23,780 bases of DNA from an uncultured Lachnospiraceae bacterium (GCA_910586955.1 CAJUMM010000042.1:1-23780), one strand, 5' to 3'; positions 12,790-21,851 are shown, counted from the first letter of the stretch. Notes: a model not told the origin generated them from the sequence alone. Numbers and translations are program-made.

Positions 12790-14553
12790 TTACTCTTCCT
12801 TAGGCAGATCAAGGGCAATATGCACGTCTTTCAGCTGCTGCTCCTCCACGGCAGAGGGCGCACCCATCATCAGATCCTGGGCTGTCTTGTTCATGGGGAA
12901 AGGAATAATCTCCCGGATGCTTTCCTCCCCGGCAATCAGCATCACCATACGGTCCACGCCCGGGGCAATCCCCGCATGGGGCGGCGCACCGTAGCAGAAG
13001 GCATTGTACATGGCCGGGAATTTGGCCTTTACATCCTCCTCTCCCAAGCCCACCAGCTCAAAGGCTTTCACCATAATCTCCGGATCGTGGTTCCGGACTG
13101 CGCCGGAGGACAGCTCCACGCCGTTACACACCAGATCGTACTGGTAGGCGTAGATATCTAAGGGATCCTTCTCCAGCAGATCCTTCATGCCACCCTGGGG
13201 CATAGAGAAGGGATTATGGCAGAACTCAAGCTTCCCGGACTCCTCCCCCACCTCGTACATGGGGAAATCCACAATCCAGCAGAACTCGTAGCACTCTTTC
13301 TTCATATGGCCCTCTACCGTATTTCCCAGCACTTTCCGGAACACCCCTGCTGTTTTCTGGGCCGTCAGCTTCTTCCCTGCCGCCAGTCCCACGAAATCTC
13401 CCGGTTTCAGGGAAAGGGCTTCTATAACCGCAGCCTTGCGATCCGCCAGGAATTTGGAGATACCGCCTACCAGCTCACCATTCTCGTCCAGGCGGAACCA
13501 GTATGCCTTGTTTCCCGTCTGAACCTCCACCTCGGCACACATCTTATCAATGACTTTCCGGGTAGCTTGAAAACCGGAGAACACCACCGCCTCCACAGTC
13601 TGTCCCTCAAAAGGCCCGAAACCGCAGCCTTCCATACAATCCGTGGCGTCTGTAAGCGTCAGATCGATCCGCAGATCCGGCTTGTCCGAGCCGTAACGCT
13701 CCATGGCGTCATGGAAGGAAATCCGGGTAAAGGGCGCCTGGGAGGCCCTGTGGTAGGTTCCGTATTTGGCAAAGATGGGAGGAAGCACCTCCTCCAGCAC
13801 CGCAAATACATCCTCCTGGGTGGCAAAGGCCATCTCCATATCCAGCTGGTAGAACTCTCCCGGAGAGCGATCCGCCCTGGCATCCTCGTCCCGGAAGCAG
13901 GGGGCGATCTGGAAATACCGATCAAAACCGGAGGTCATCAAAAGCTGCTTAAACTGCTGGGGCGCCTGGGGCAGGGCATAAAATTTGCCCGGATGGTTTC
14001 TGGAGGGAACCAGATAGTCCCTTGCCCCTTCCGGAGAGGAACAGGTGAGAATGGGGGTGGTAATCTCCAGGAACCCATGCTCCGTCATGCTTTTGCGAAG
14101 CTCCGCCACCACATTGCAGCGCAGGATAATCCGCTCCTTCACCGCAGGATTGCGCAGATCCAGATACCGGTAGCGCAGACGGGTATTCTCGTCCGCCTCC
14201 TTGGAGCGGTTGATCTCAAAGGGCAGCTCGCTATAGCGGCATCTGCCCAGAATCTCTATGGACTCCGGCACCACTTCGATCTCTCCCGTAGGAAGGGATG
14301 GGTTTTTGCTGGAGCGCTCCCGGACCACCCCTGTGACGGAGAGGGTGGATTCCGTATTTACCCCGGAAAGCTTTTCCATCATTTCCTCGGTCTCAATGAC
14401 CAGCTGGGTAGTTCCGTAGAAATCCCGCAGAATAAGAAATCCCAGGTTTTTGCTGACCCTGCGCAGGTTTTCATACCAGCCTGTGAGAGTTACGGTCTGG
14501 CCTGCATGTTCTATGCGAAGCTCATTGCAGTTATGGGTTCTCGATTGAAACAT
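12790..14553 (-). CDS. aspS: Aspartyl-tRNA synthetase
   Basis: A 587-aa class II synthetase of the long bacterial type, charging tRNA-Asp with aspartate. It shows the N-terminal OB-fold anticodon domain (about 1-110, VTLTGWYENLRR), motif 1 region (RYLDLRNP), motif 2 (FRDEDARADRSPGEF), the bacterial GAD insertion (about 285-420) and motif 3 (GAPPHAGIAPGVDR). Whether it is discriminating or non-discriminating cannot be judged by eye. The start is ATG 14553: a GTG 12 bases upstream overlaps the AGGAGG site and cannot be the start. The ribosome binding site and first seven codons lie inside the end of hisS, so the two genes overlap by 23 bases and are likely translationally coupled. Last gene of the operon. 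Confidence 0.97.
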   Translation of the reverse strand: MFQSRTHNCNELRIEHAGQTVTLTGWYENLRRVSKNLGFLILRDFYGTTQLVIETEEMMEKLSGVNTESTLSVTGVVRERSSKNPSLPTGEIEVVPESIEILGRCRYSELPFEINRSKEADENTRLRYRYLDLRNPAVKERIILRCNVVAELRKSMTEHGFLEITTPILTCSSPEGARDYLVPSRNHPGKFYALPQAPQQFKQLLMTSGFDRYFQIAPCFRDEDARADRSPGEFYQLDMEMAFATQEDVFAVLEEVLPPIFAKYGTYHRASQAPFTRISFHDAMERYGSDKPDLRIDLTLTDATDCMEGCGFGPFEGQTVEAVVFSGFQATRKVIDKMCAEVEVQTGNKAYWFRLDENGELVGGISKFLADRKAAVIEALSLKPGDFVGLAAGKKLTAQKTAGVFRKVLGNTVEGHMKKECYEFCWIVDFPMYEVGEESGKLEFCHNPFSMPQGGMKDLLEKDPLDIYAYQYDLVCNGVELSSGAVRNHDPEIMVKAFELVGLGEEDVKAKFPAMYNAFCYGAPPHAGIAPGVDRMVMLIAGEESIREIIPFPMNKTAQDLMMGAPSAVEEQQLKDVHIALDLPKEE

Positions 14554-15811
14554 TTTTTGTTGCACCTCCTGTTAATAACTCCGGCAGCTTCGACAGCTCT
14601 GCTTCCGTCTGCTCTCCAGTAGACATATCTTTTACGCTGGCCAAGCCTTTTTCAAGCTCGTTGCCTCCGATAATCACCACTTTCTTCGCCCCGATCTTGT
14701 TGGCATACTTCATCTGGGCCTTCACGCTGCGGTCCAGGAAATCCGTCTCCACAATCAATCCTGATTTCCGGATCTCGTTCACCAGTCCGTAGGCCCTTGC
14801 CCGGGCGTCCCGGCCTAAAATCCCCACATAGAGATCCGGCGTATCCATAGGCGGAAGCTCCACTCCTTCTTTCTCCAGGAAATACAGGATCCGCTCAATC
14901 CCCATGCCAAAGCCCACAGACGGGATATCCTGCTTTTCGTCAATCTCGTGGATCAGCCCGTCATAGCGGCCGCCTCCGCAGAGGGTGAAGCCTTCGGAAT
15001 TTACAAACTCAAAGACCGTCTTGGTATAGTAGTCCAGGCCTCTTACAATCCCCGTGTCCACTTCAAAGGGAATGGAAAGCTCTGTAAGCAGGCTCTTTAG
15101 CTCCTCAAAATGCTCCCTGCACTCCTGATCCAGATATTCCACCGTCCGGGGGGCATCCTTCACAATCTCTTTGCAGTCGGGATTCTTGCAGTCAATGACC
15201 CGCAGGGGGTTCTTCTGCATCCGCTCCCGGCAGGTATCGCAAAGCTTGTCCTCATGCTTTCTTAAATAAGAAAGAAGGGCGTCATTGTAAGCCTTCTTGC
15301 AGTTCGGACAGCCGATACTGTTAATGTGAAGTTTGGCATCTTTTAAGCCCAGCTTCCGGATAAAAGCCGTCACCAGGGAAATCAGCTCCACTTCCGCCAG
15401 AGGGCTCTTGGCTCCCACAAACTCCACTCCGAACTGGTGGTGCTGGCGCAGCCTTCCGCTCTGGGGTTTCTCATAGCGGAAGGCCTGGGTTACATAATAC
15501 AGCTTGGCCGGGGCCGGATTGGCATACAGGTTATGCTCCAGATAGGCCCGCATCACTCCGGCCGTTCCCTCCGGCTTCAGGGTAATGCTCCGGTCCCCCT
15601 TGTCCGTGAAGGTATACATCTCTTTCTGCACCACGTCCGTGGTCTCTCCTACCCCCCGCTGGAAGAGCACCGTGTGCTCAAACATGGGGGTGATAATTTC
15701 TGTCATGCCATAAGTACGGGCCAGCTCCCTGGCAATCCGCTCCACATAGGCCCGCCTGTGCATCCGCTCTCCGTACCAGTCCTCCACACCTCGTGGCGCC
15801 TGTGTAATCAT
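14531..15811 (-). CDS. hisS: Histidyl-tRNA synthetase
   Basis: A 426-aa class II synthetase of normal length that charges tRNA-His. Landmarks are PRGVEDWYGE near the N-terminus, motif 2 with FRYEKPQSGRLRQHHQFGVE, the histidine-specific RGLDYYT and GGGRYDGL, motif 3 around SVGFGMGIERI, and the C-terminal anticodon-binding domain (about 330-415). The start is ATG 15811, with GAGGAGG seven bases upstream; a longer open frame has no such site. Its ATG overlaps the stop of the HD-GYP gene as ATGA, and its 3' end overlaps aspS by 23 bases. No T-box leader is present, consistent with its internal position in the operon. Confidence 0.97.
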   Translation of the reverse strand: MITQAPRGVEDWYGERMHRRAYVERIARELARTYGMTEIITPMFEHTVLFQRGVGETTDVVQKEMYTFTDKGDRSITLKPEGTAGVMRAYLEHNLYANPAPAKLYYVTQAFRYEKPQSGRLRQHHQFGVEFVGAKSPLAEVELISLVTAFIRKLGLKDAKLHINSIGCPNCKKAYNDALLSYLRKHEDKLCDTCRERMQKNPLRVIDCKNPDCKEIVKDAPRTVEYLDQECREHFEELKSLLTELSIPFEVDTGIVRGLDYYTKTVFEFVNSEGFTLCGGGRYDGLIHEIDEKQDIPSVGFGMGIERILYFLEKEGVELPPMDTPDLYVGILGRDARARAYGLVNEIRKSGLIVETDFLDRSVKAQMKYANKIGAKKVVIIGGNELEKGLASVKDMSTGEQTEAELSKLPELLTGGATKNVSIENP

Positions 15812-16416
15812 GCTTTCTCCTCCTCTGCAATTCCCACCTTGATACGGGGATCCATCCATTTTTCCCAAAGACTCTCTTCATGGATCACCCGCAAAAAAGC
15901 CAGAAATACTTTTACATCAAAATTTTTCACTTCATCAATCATCAGTTCCAGAGCCGTATCCTGGTCAAAGGCCTGCCGGTAGGGCCGTTCCGTAGTCAGA
16001 GCCGCATACACATCGCAGACCCGCAGAATCCTTCCCCCTATGGGAATCTGATCTCCCGCCAGGTTTTCGGGATATCCGGAACCATCATAATTTTCATGGT
16101 GATACAAAATGCTCTCCACAATAAAGTCTGAGAAATCGTAGCGTATGAGAATCTCATACCCAAGCCTTGGGTGCATCCTCACATACTTCATTTCCTCGAT
16201 GTTCAAGGTGTCTGCATCCCTGCCGTAGAGATACCCGGATACCCGCAGTTTCCCGATGTCATGAACCATCCCCGCCACTGCCAGTTCCCGGCACTGATCC
16301 TCATAAAGTCCCAGCTCCTTCGCCACATGGTAGGCCAGATTGCTGACGCAGATTCCATGATTCACTTCTCCGGTTACGTCTTCCTCAAACATTGCCCAGG
16401 CTTCCGTCTCTCTCAT
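15808..16416 (-). CDS. HD-GYP-like domain protein, probable phosphohydrolase
   Basis: A 202-aa stand-alone HD domain without receiver or membrane segments. The metal site shows His20 (EVNHG), HD at 52-53 in VHDIGK, His82 (MHPRLG), HH at 106-107 and the DGSGYP signature at 111-116. Further on come GGRILRVCDVYAALTTERPYR (128-148). HHE..DG.GYP is the mark of HD-GYP proteins, many of which degrade cyclic di-GMP. This gene may therefore be a c-di-GMP phosphodiesterase, but other cyclic or nucleotide substrates are possible. It follows hemZ by ten bases and overlaps hisS by four, so it is firmly embedded in the housekeeping operon. An AGGGGAG site precedes ATG. Confidence 0.88.
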   Translation of the reverse strand: MRETEAWAMFEEDVTGEVNHGICVSNLAYHVAKELGLYEDQCRELAVAGMVHDIGKLRVSGYLYGRDADTLNIEEMKYVRMHPRLGYEILIRYDFSDFIVESILYHHENYDGSGYPENLAGDQIPIGGRILRVCDVYAALTTERPYRQAFDQDTALELMIDEVKNFDVKVFLAFLRVIHEESLWEKWMDPRIKVGIAEEEKA

Positions 16417-16426
16417 CCCGCTCCCC

Positions 16427-17887
16427 TTACTGCCATAAGCCGCTGGCCTTCAGAAAACTCCTCTTGCGCTCCATCATCTCGTCAATCCGGGCCATATACT
16501 GGGCCACGTCCTTGACATTCTCCACCCGTTCGATGCGGTCCGGGCGCAGTACAAACTTGGAAGCCCCACCTGCTCCCGCCGCCAGGATGGTCTGTTTCTC
16601 TTCCATAATCAGTATATTGTAAATTCCCGCTTTGTCAACCTTTGCATAGCCTACATTTTCAAAATTTCCCGCTATATTTTTCTGGCGGTAGAGATAATAG
16701 GGGTAGGCCCCCTGCTCCACGCAGTACCGGTAGGTCAGATCCATAATCTCCTGGCTGTTCAAAAGCCCCATCTCTTGGTACTTTTCCTTGAACAGGGCCA
16801 GTCTGGCCGCACGTTTGATAGCCAGGGAATGAACCGTAATGCTGTCCGGATCAAGCCTGCGAAGCTCCTCCATGGTGTGGCGCACTTCCTCCAAATTTTC
16901 CCCCGGAAGCCCCACAATCAAATCCATGTTAATGTTGTCGAATCCTTCCTTCCGGGCCATGAAAAAGGCTTCCCTTGTCTGCTCCACCGTATGCTGCCGC
17001 CCGATGAGATCCAAGGTCTCCTGGTTCATAGTCTGGGGATTGACGGAAACCCGGGTCACCCCATGGCTCTTAAGGGCCCGGAATTTCTCCGGCGTCACAC
17101 TGTCCGGCCGCCCTGCCTCCACAGTCAGTTCCTTTAAATGGCTGTAGTCAAAATGTTCCTCCAGACAGGCCATCAGACGGTGAAGCTGTTCTGCCGTCAG
17201 GGTGGTTGGAGTTCCGCCCCCTATATAAATGGTATTCAGCTTCCTCCCTCCAAAGACTTCTCCCAGAAAGGCAAGTTCCCGAAAAAGGGTGCTTAAATAC
17301 TCCTCCATCCGCTTTTTCCAGCGGCTCACCGGGGAGGAGGAAAAGGAGCAGTAAAGGCAGATGCTGGGGCAAAAGGGTATTCCCACATAGAGGCTGTAGC
17401 CCTGTTGGTAGTCAATATCCTTTAAAATCTCCCGCTCCCGGTTAGCTATGGAAACGGCCAGAGCCGTCTTTTCCTTGCTGCACAAATAGGTCCTGCGCAT
17501 ATAATCGGCAATTTCTACGTTGGACTTTCCCTGTTCCAGCATAGACATGGGAATCTTGGTGGGCCGGATGCCCGTTAAGGTTCCCCAGGGCAGGGTCTTT
17601 CCCGTGTATTCGGAAAGCACCTCATAGATCAGCTGTTTTAACTGGTTTTTCACCAGCCGCCGATCCGGATTTTCCACATAAACATGGCCCTTCTTCTGAA
17701 AGGCCCTTTCTTCAAAAAGCTGAAATTGAATCTCCTCTTCCCCTACATGTACATCCATCTGCAGGGGCGCATCCTCCGTAAAGGCCTCCTTCTCCCGGAC
17801 CATAACCTCCTCCCGGGGATAAAACGCCTTGATCAGGGAGTGAATGTCGTACTCGAAATTCCCTGCGTTTACCTTGACCTCAATCAT
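16427..17887 (-). CDS. hemZ: Oxygen-independent coproporphyrinogen III oxidase (HemZ type)
   Basis: A 486-aa radical-SAM protein of the HemZ/HemN group. The cluster motif is CPSICLYC (Cys173, 177, 180), preceded by LYVGIPF. IYIGGGTPTTL (about 220-230), RVSVNPQTMN and MDLIVGLPGE follow as in the family. The N-terminal 165 residues are the HemZ-specific extension. The family oxidatively decarboxylates coproporphyrinogen III without oxygen; some members are instead haem chaperones (HemW), but the length and N-terminal region favour HemZ. No complete haem pathway is in the window, so its role here is inferred from family alone. It lies 21 bases after the MBL gene and ten before the HD-GYP gene. 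A GGAGG site precedes ATG. Confidence 0.92.
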   Translation of the reverse strand: MIEVKVNAGNFEYDIHSLIKAFYPREEVMVREKEAFTEDAPLQMDVHVGEEEIQFQLFEERAFQKKGHVYVENPDRRLVKNQLKQLIYEVLSEYTGKTLPWGTLTGIRPTKIPMSMLEQGKSNVEIADYMRRTYLCSKEKTALAVSIANREREILKDIDYQQGYSLYVGIPFCPSICLYCSFSSSPVSRWKKRMEEYLSTLFRELAFLGEVFGGRKLNTIYIGGGTPTTLTAEQLHRLMACLEEHFDYSHLKELTVEAGRPDSVTPEKFRALKSHGVTRVSVNPQTMNQETLDLIGRQHTVEQTREAFFMARKEGFDNINMDLIVGLPGENLEEVRHTMEELRRLDPDSITVHSLAIKRAARLALFKEKYQEMGLLNSQEIMDLTYRYCVEQGAYPYYLYRQKNIAGNFENVGYAKVDKAGIYNILIMEEKQTILAAGAGGASKFVLRPDRIERVENVKDVAQYMARIDEMMERKRSFLKASGLWQ

Positions 17888-17908
17888 TCTTTTGCTTCCT
17901 CCGCCCTC

Positions 17909-18538
17909 TTACATGCGCATATAGGGATTGTACTTCTTCTCATAGCCGATGTCCGTAGTCTCCCCGTGGCCCGGATAAACCGCCACATCCTCCGGCAGAA
18001 CCAGAAGCTTCTCCCGGATAGACTTTATAAGCTCCCGGCTGCTTCCCCCGGGAAAGTCCGTCCGTCCTACGGAGGCGCAGAACAGAGTATCGCCGCTGAA
18101 GAGGACCTTTTCTTCCTCCTGGTAATAGCAGCAACTCCCCGGCGTGTGGCCCGGTGTGTGAATCATCTGCAGGGAAATCCCCGCCGCCTGGAAAATCTGT
18201 CCGTCCTCCAGAAACACATCGGGACGCACCCTCACCGGCCGGCCGAAAAGAGAGAGGGAAAGATTCTCTTCCGGATCCGAAAGCAGCACCTCCTCCGCCT
18301 TCGCCCCATACACCAAAAGCCCGAAGGTTTTCTTCAAGTCATTTACCGCCAGAATGTGATCCCCGTGGCCGTGGGTCAGAAGAACCGCCTTCAGCACCAG
18401 TCCCTCATCCACAGCTTTCCGTGCAATCACATCTGCCCGGTCTGCGGGATCTATCACAAGAGTTTCCCCTGTCTCCTCCTGAATGAGAAAATAGCAGTTG
18501 GTAGCCACTGCTCCCAGGGTGATATGTTCTATCTTCAT
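17909..18538 (-). CDS. Metallo-beta-lactamase fold hydrolase (glyoxalase II-like)
   Basis: A 209-aa single-domain MBL-fold hydrolase. The zinc motif is THGHGDH (His56, His58, Asp60, His61), followed by HTPGHTPGS (about 126-134), SGDTLF and PGHGETT near the C-terminus. This is the short YcbL/glyoxalase II-like type that hydrolyses thioesters or related small molecules; the substrate is not known. It is soluble, without a signal peptide. The gene sits between rel and hemZ, a conserved arrangement in many Clostridia as far as I recall. It starts 23 bases after the rel stop, with AAGGAGGGC before ATG. Confidence 0.93.
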   Translation of the reverse strand: MKIEHITLGAVATNCYFLIQEETGETLVIDPADRADVIARKAVDEGLVLKAVLLTHGHGDHILAVNDLKKTFGLLVYGAKAEEVLLSDPEENLSLSLFGRPVRVRPDVFLEDGQIFQAAGISLQMIHTPGHTPGSCCYYQEEEKVLFSGDTLFCASVGRTDFPGGSSRELIKSIREKLLVLPEDVAVYPGHGETTDIGYEKKYNPYMRM

Positions 18539-18561
18539 CTCTTGCCCTCCTTCTTCCCTTC

Positions 18562-20868
18562 TCAGCCCGTAGCCCGCTCTACGTCCAGAACACTCTCCAC
18601 CTGGTACAGCTTCTCCGCGATCCGCTGCAGCTCCTCTTTTCCTCCGATATCAAAGGTAATGGAAATCGTGGCCGTACCCTGCTTGCTGGTGCGCACGTTA
18701 ATACTGGTCATATTGATCTGGCGCTCCGTAAAAATCTTGGAGATATCCACCAGAAGCCCCGTCCGGTCATTGGCATAGATTTTAATCTCCGTGGCATATT
18801 TCTCCCCGGCAACGGAGGGCCCCATATCCTGCCACTCCGCATCAATAAGGCGCATCCTTTCCGACTCCTGGAGATTGATAATGTTGATACAGTCCGTCCG
18901 GTGAACGGAGACGCCCCGGCCTCTGGTGACAAAGCCTACAATCTCGTCCCCGGGCACCGGGCTGCAGCACTTGGAGAAACGCACGGACACATCCGTCAGC
19001 CCCTTCACCACAATGCCGCTCTTGGATTTGGCCAGACGGATCTTATTGTCCTTATTCTCTGTCACCGCTTCCAGCACCTTCTCGTCGGTAATGGCTTTGC
19101 GGTTCTGCTTCTCGTGCTCTTCCGCCATCTTGTTGACGACCTGGCCCTCTTTGAGGCCTCCGTGCCCGATAGCCGCCAGCACGCTCTCCCAGTCCCGGAA
19201 TCCGTATTTGCGCATAACCACGCTCTGGAATTCCGGCTTCATAATATCGGACAGGACGATGCCTTTCACCTTGCAGTACTGGGCCAGCATCTCCTTGCCC
19301 TTTAAAATATTTTCTTCTTTAAACTCATTTTTAAACCACTGGTTGATCTTATTTTTGGCCTGGGTGCTCTTCACCAGGTTCAGCCAGTCCCGGCTGGGCC
19401 CCCGGGAATTCTGGGAGGTCAGCACCTCGATCCGGTCCCCGTTCTGAATCTGGTAATCGATGGTCACCAGCTTCCCGTTGACCCTGGCTCCAATCATCTT
19501 GTTTCCCACGGCGCTATGAACGCTGTAGGCGAAATCGATGGGCGTGGAACCGCTGGGCAGGGTCTTCACGTCCCCGGAAGGCGTAAAGCAGTAGACGCTC
19601 TCGGAGAAGAGATCCAGATCGCTCTTTAAGAGATTCATAAACTCTTTATTGTCCGACATATCCCGCTGCCACTCCAGGATCTGACGAAGCCAGCTCATCT
19701 TCTCCGCCTCTTTCTGGTCCAGAGGCTTCTTGCCGTCCCCGCTCTCCTTGTATTTCCAGTGGGCGGCAATGCCGTACTCCGCCGTCTTGTGCATCTCATA
19801 GGTGCGGATCTGAATCTCAAAGGGCTGCCCGTTGGGCCCGATCAAAGTGGTGTGGAGAGACTGGTACATATTGGGCTTGGGCATAGCGATATAGTCCTTG
19901 AACCTGCCCGGAATGGGCGTATACATCTCGTGAATCACTCCCAGAGCCCCGTAGCAGTCTTTCAGGGTGTCCACCAGAATCCGCACTGCAAAGAGGTCGT
20001 AGATCTGGTCCAGAGTTTTGTTCTGGTTCACCATTTTCTTGTAAATACTGAAAAAATGCTTTACCCGGCCATCCACATGGGCCTGGATGCCCGCATGGTC
20101 CATATGATGCTTAACTTCAGCCACAATGCTCTGCACATATGCCTCCCGGGCGCTCTTTTTATCGGAAATCTGCTCTTTTAACTCGTAGTAGACCTCCGGC
20201 TCCAGATATTTCAGGCAGAGATCATCCAGCTCGTTCTTCACCTTGGAGATACCAAGCCTCTGGGCAATGGGCGCATAGATGTCCATGGTCTCTCTGGCTT
20301 TCTCCTTCTGCTTCTCCGGCTTCATGTACTGGAGAGTCCTCATATTGTGAAGCCGGTCCGCCAGCTTAATCAAAATGACCCGGATATCCTTGGCCATAGC
20401 CAGGAACATTTTCCGCAGGTTCTCCGCCTGGATTTCAATCTTATCCTTGGAATAAGAGAGCTGGCCCAGCTTGGTGACACCGTCCACCAGAAGGGCTACC
20501 TCAGAGCTGAACTCCCTGACAATCTCTTCCGTGGTCATAACCGTATCTTCCACCGCATCGTGGAGAAGTCCTGCAACAATGGTCTCCTTATCCAGCTCCA
20601 GATCCGCCAGAATGATGGCAACACAAAGGGGGTGAATGATATAAGGTTCACCCGACTTGCGCAGCTGGCCCTGATGGGCGGACGCCGCAATCCTGTATGC
20701 TTTTTCAATCATAGAGATATCCGTAGAGGGATGGTACTTCAGGACGCTTTTAACAAGCTCCTGGTACAGCACGTCGGGACTGGTAAAATCCTGCATGGAC
20801 TTTACGTTTTCGTCCGCCCGGGCCAGTTCTCCTTCCCGATCCCTTACACCAATTTTCATCTCTGCCAT
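18562..20868 (-). CDS. relA/spoT: Bifunctional (p)ppGpp synthetase/hydrolase (Rel)
   Basis: A 768-aa long RSH enzyme that makes and degrades the stringent-response alarmones. Domains in order are the HD hydrolase (about 45-200, with HP at 79-80 and HDAVEDT at 103-109), the synthetase (about 240-380, YQSLHTTLIGPNG), TGS (about 405-470), a helical and zinc-finger region (CCSPVPGDEIVG near 640) and a C-terminal ACT domain (about 690-765). The hydrolase residues are intact, and the synthetase loop reads RFKDYIAMPKPN; the RxKD form is typical of bifunctional Rel rather than E. coli RelA. The gene follows apt by 56 bases, linking purine salvage with alarmone control. An AGGTGAT site precedes ATG 20868; a second ATG four codons on is possible. 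Confidence 0.97.
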   Translation of the reverse strand: MAEMKIGVRDREGELARADENVKSMQDFTSPDVLYQELVKSVLKYHPSTDISMIEKAYRIAASAHQGQLRKSGEPYIIHPLCVAIILADLELDKETIVAGLLHDAVEDTVMTTEEIVREFSSEVALLVDGVTKLGQLSYSKDKIEIQAENLRKMFLAMAKDIRVILIKLADRLHNMRTLQYMKPEKQKEKARETMDIYAPIAQRLGISKVKNELDDLCLKYLEPEVYYELKEQISDKKSAREAYVQSIVAEVKHHMDHAGIQAHVDGRVKHFFSIYKKMVNQNKTLDQIYDLFAVRILVDTLKDCYGALGVIHEMYTPIPGRFKDYIAMPKPNMYQSLHTTLIGPNGQPFEIQIRTYEMHKTAEYGIAAHWKYKESGDGKKPLDQKEAEKMSWLRQILEWQRDMSDNKEFMNLLKSDLDLFSESVYCFTPSGDVKTLPSGSTPIDFAYSVHSAVGNKMIGARVNGKLVTIDYQIQNGDRIEVLTSQNSRGPSRDWLNLVKSTQAKNKINQWFKNEFKEENILKGKEMLAQYCKVKGIVLSDIMKPEFQSVVMRKYGFRDWESVLAAIGHGGLKEGQVVNKMAEEHEKQNRKAITDEKVLEAVTENKDNKIRLAKSKSGIVVKGLTDVSVRFSKCCSPVPGDEIVGFVTRGRGVSVHRTDCINIINLQESERMRLIDAEWQDMGPSVAGEKYATEIKIYANDRTGLLVDISKIFTERQINMTSINVRTSKQGTATISITFDIGGKEELQRIAEKLYQVESVLDVERATG

Positions 20869-20924
20869 CTAATCACCTGTTCCTGCTGCCGCTCATTCCA
20901 GTTCTGTGAAAATCATACAATCTT

Positions 20925-21449
20925 CTATTTCCCGTCGTAGCGGATCACGGAAGCCACGTCGTATTTCGCCAGGCGCTCCCGTCCCTTAAGGCCTGCCAGC
21001 TCCATCAGGAAGACAATCTTCACCACTTCGCCGCCCAGGGACTCTATAAGCCCGGCCGCCGCCTCAATGGTGCCGCCGGTGGCAATGAGATCATCCACCA
21101 GAACCACCTTCTGCCCCGGCTTGATGGAATCTTTGTGCATCTCGATGACGGCGCTGCCGTACTCCAGATCGTACTCCTTGGAAACCGTCTCACAGGGAAG
21201 TTTTCCCTTTTTGCGCACCAGCACAAAGGGCTTGTGCAGGTTGTAGGCAATGGGGGTTCCGAATACGAAGCCCCGGGATTCCGCTCCCACCACCACGTCA
21301 AAATCAATATCCTTCAAAAGCTCCTGCATGGAATCAATGGCCAGCTTTAAGCCCTCCGCATCCTGAAGGACCGAAGTTACGTCCCGGAAGATAATTCCCT
21401 TCTCAGGAAAATCCGGAATGCTTCTAACATATTCTTCCAACTTTTTCAT
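20925..21449 (-). CDS. apt: Adenine phosphoribosyltransferase
   Basis: A 174-aa type I phosphoribosyltransferase of normal length. It converts adenine and PRPP into AMP and pyrophosphate in purine salvage. The PRPP loop is VVLVDDLIATGGT (115-127); VVGAESRGFVFG (53-64) and LVRKKGKLP (77-85) are also characteristic. The start is ATG 21449, with AAAGGAGC upstream; the frame stays open to 21569 but that part is promoter. It is the first gene of the operon running to aspS. In many Firmicutes recJ lies directly upstream; here a folded repeat element is placed between them. Confidence 0.97.
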   Translation of the reverse strand: MKKLEEYVRSIPDFPEKGIIFRDVTSVLQDAEGLKLAIDSMQELLKDIDFDVVVGAESRGFVFGTPIAYNLHKPFVLVRKKGKLPCETVSKEYDLEYGSAVIEMHKDSIKPGQKVVLVDDLIATGGTIEAAAGLIESLGGEVVKIVFLMELAGLKGRERLAKYDVASVIRYDGK

Positions 21450-21501
21450 AGTTATATGCTCCTTTTGGAAATAATAGAATAAGCGGTAACGAATGGTAAT
21501 T

Positions 21502-21530
21502 ATTATAGCACGGTTTCTGGTATTTGACAA
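21502..21530 (-). promoter_or_regulatory. Promoter of the apt-rel-hisS-aspS operon
   Basis: On the minus strand TTGTCA (21530-21525), a 17-base spacer and TATAAT (21507-21502), with TGC just upstream of the -10. This near-consensus, extended -10 promoter would start transcription about 45 bases before apt. It abuts the structured element lying toward recJ. Confidence 0.85.
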
Positions 21531-21544
21531 GTTTCGCATTTTGG

Positions 21545-21850
21545 GGGGGAAACGGGTGGGAATAGCCACACCGGCAGGGAGGGCCCATTCCCAGCCACCC
21601 CCGCTTGCGCTTAGTGAAAAGCGCAGCGGATACTAAACTCATGGTTCGCCTGAAGGCTCCCATTCGTTAAGTACCGGCCCTTTTCAATGGGGTTCTTGGG
21701 AATGGGCCCTCCCTGCCGGCTGTCTGTGGCGGCATGACATTTCCCCCTTTGGCGTATGTGCTGCCGGATACGCCTGCCGTAACCAGCACTTTGGGGGCTG
21801 TGGTTTCCATAAGGCTCCAAAGTGCGTGGCTTTCTTGACAGATTCCCCCC
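21545..21850 (-). repeat. Structured intergenic element between recJ and apt
   Basis: This 300-base stretch has no convincing gene but unusually dense base-pairing. A perfect 23-base inverted repeat (21571-21593 with 21697-21719, core GGCAGGGAGGGCCCATTCCC) encloses 103 bases. Inside, TGCGCTT/AAGCGCA forms a hairpin near 21606-21625. Outside, GGCGTAT/ATACGCC (21751-21774) and GCACTTTGG/CCAAAGTGC (21786-21825) form two more. It begins right after the recJ stop and ends at the apt promoter. Short frames cross it on both strands, but their ends coincide with stems rather than with ribosome binding sites. I take it for a dispersed repeat or a non-coding RNA; I have an unverified memory of similar short hypothetical frames recurring in Lachnospiraceae. 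Confidence 0.65.
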
Positions 21851-21851
21851 G

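Noticed and set aside
15812..16426. T-box or attenuator leader for hisS
   Set aside because: hisS starts inside the HD-GYP stop codon, so there is no leader that could hold such a structure.
21571..21719. 23-base inverted repeat as the ends of an insertion sequence
   Set aside because: Only 103 bases lie between the arms, with no transposase and no visible target duplication. A folded repeat or RNA fits better.
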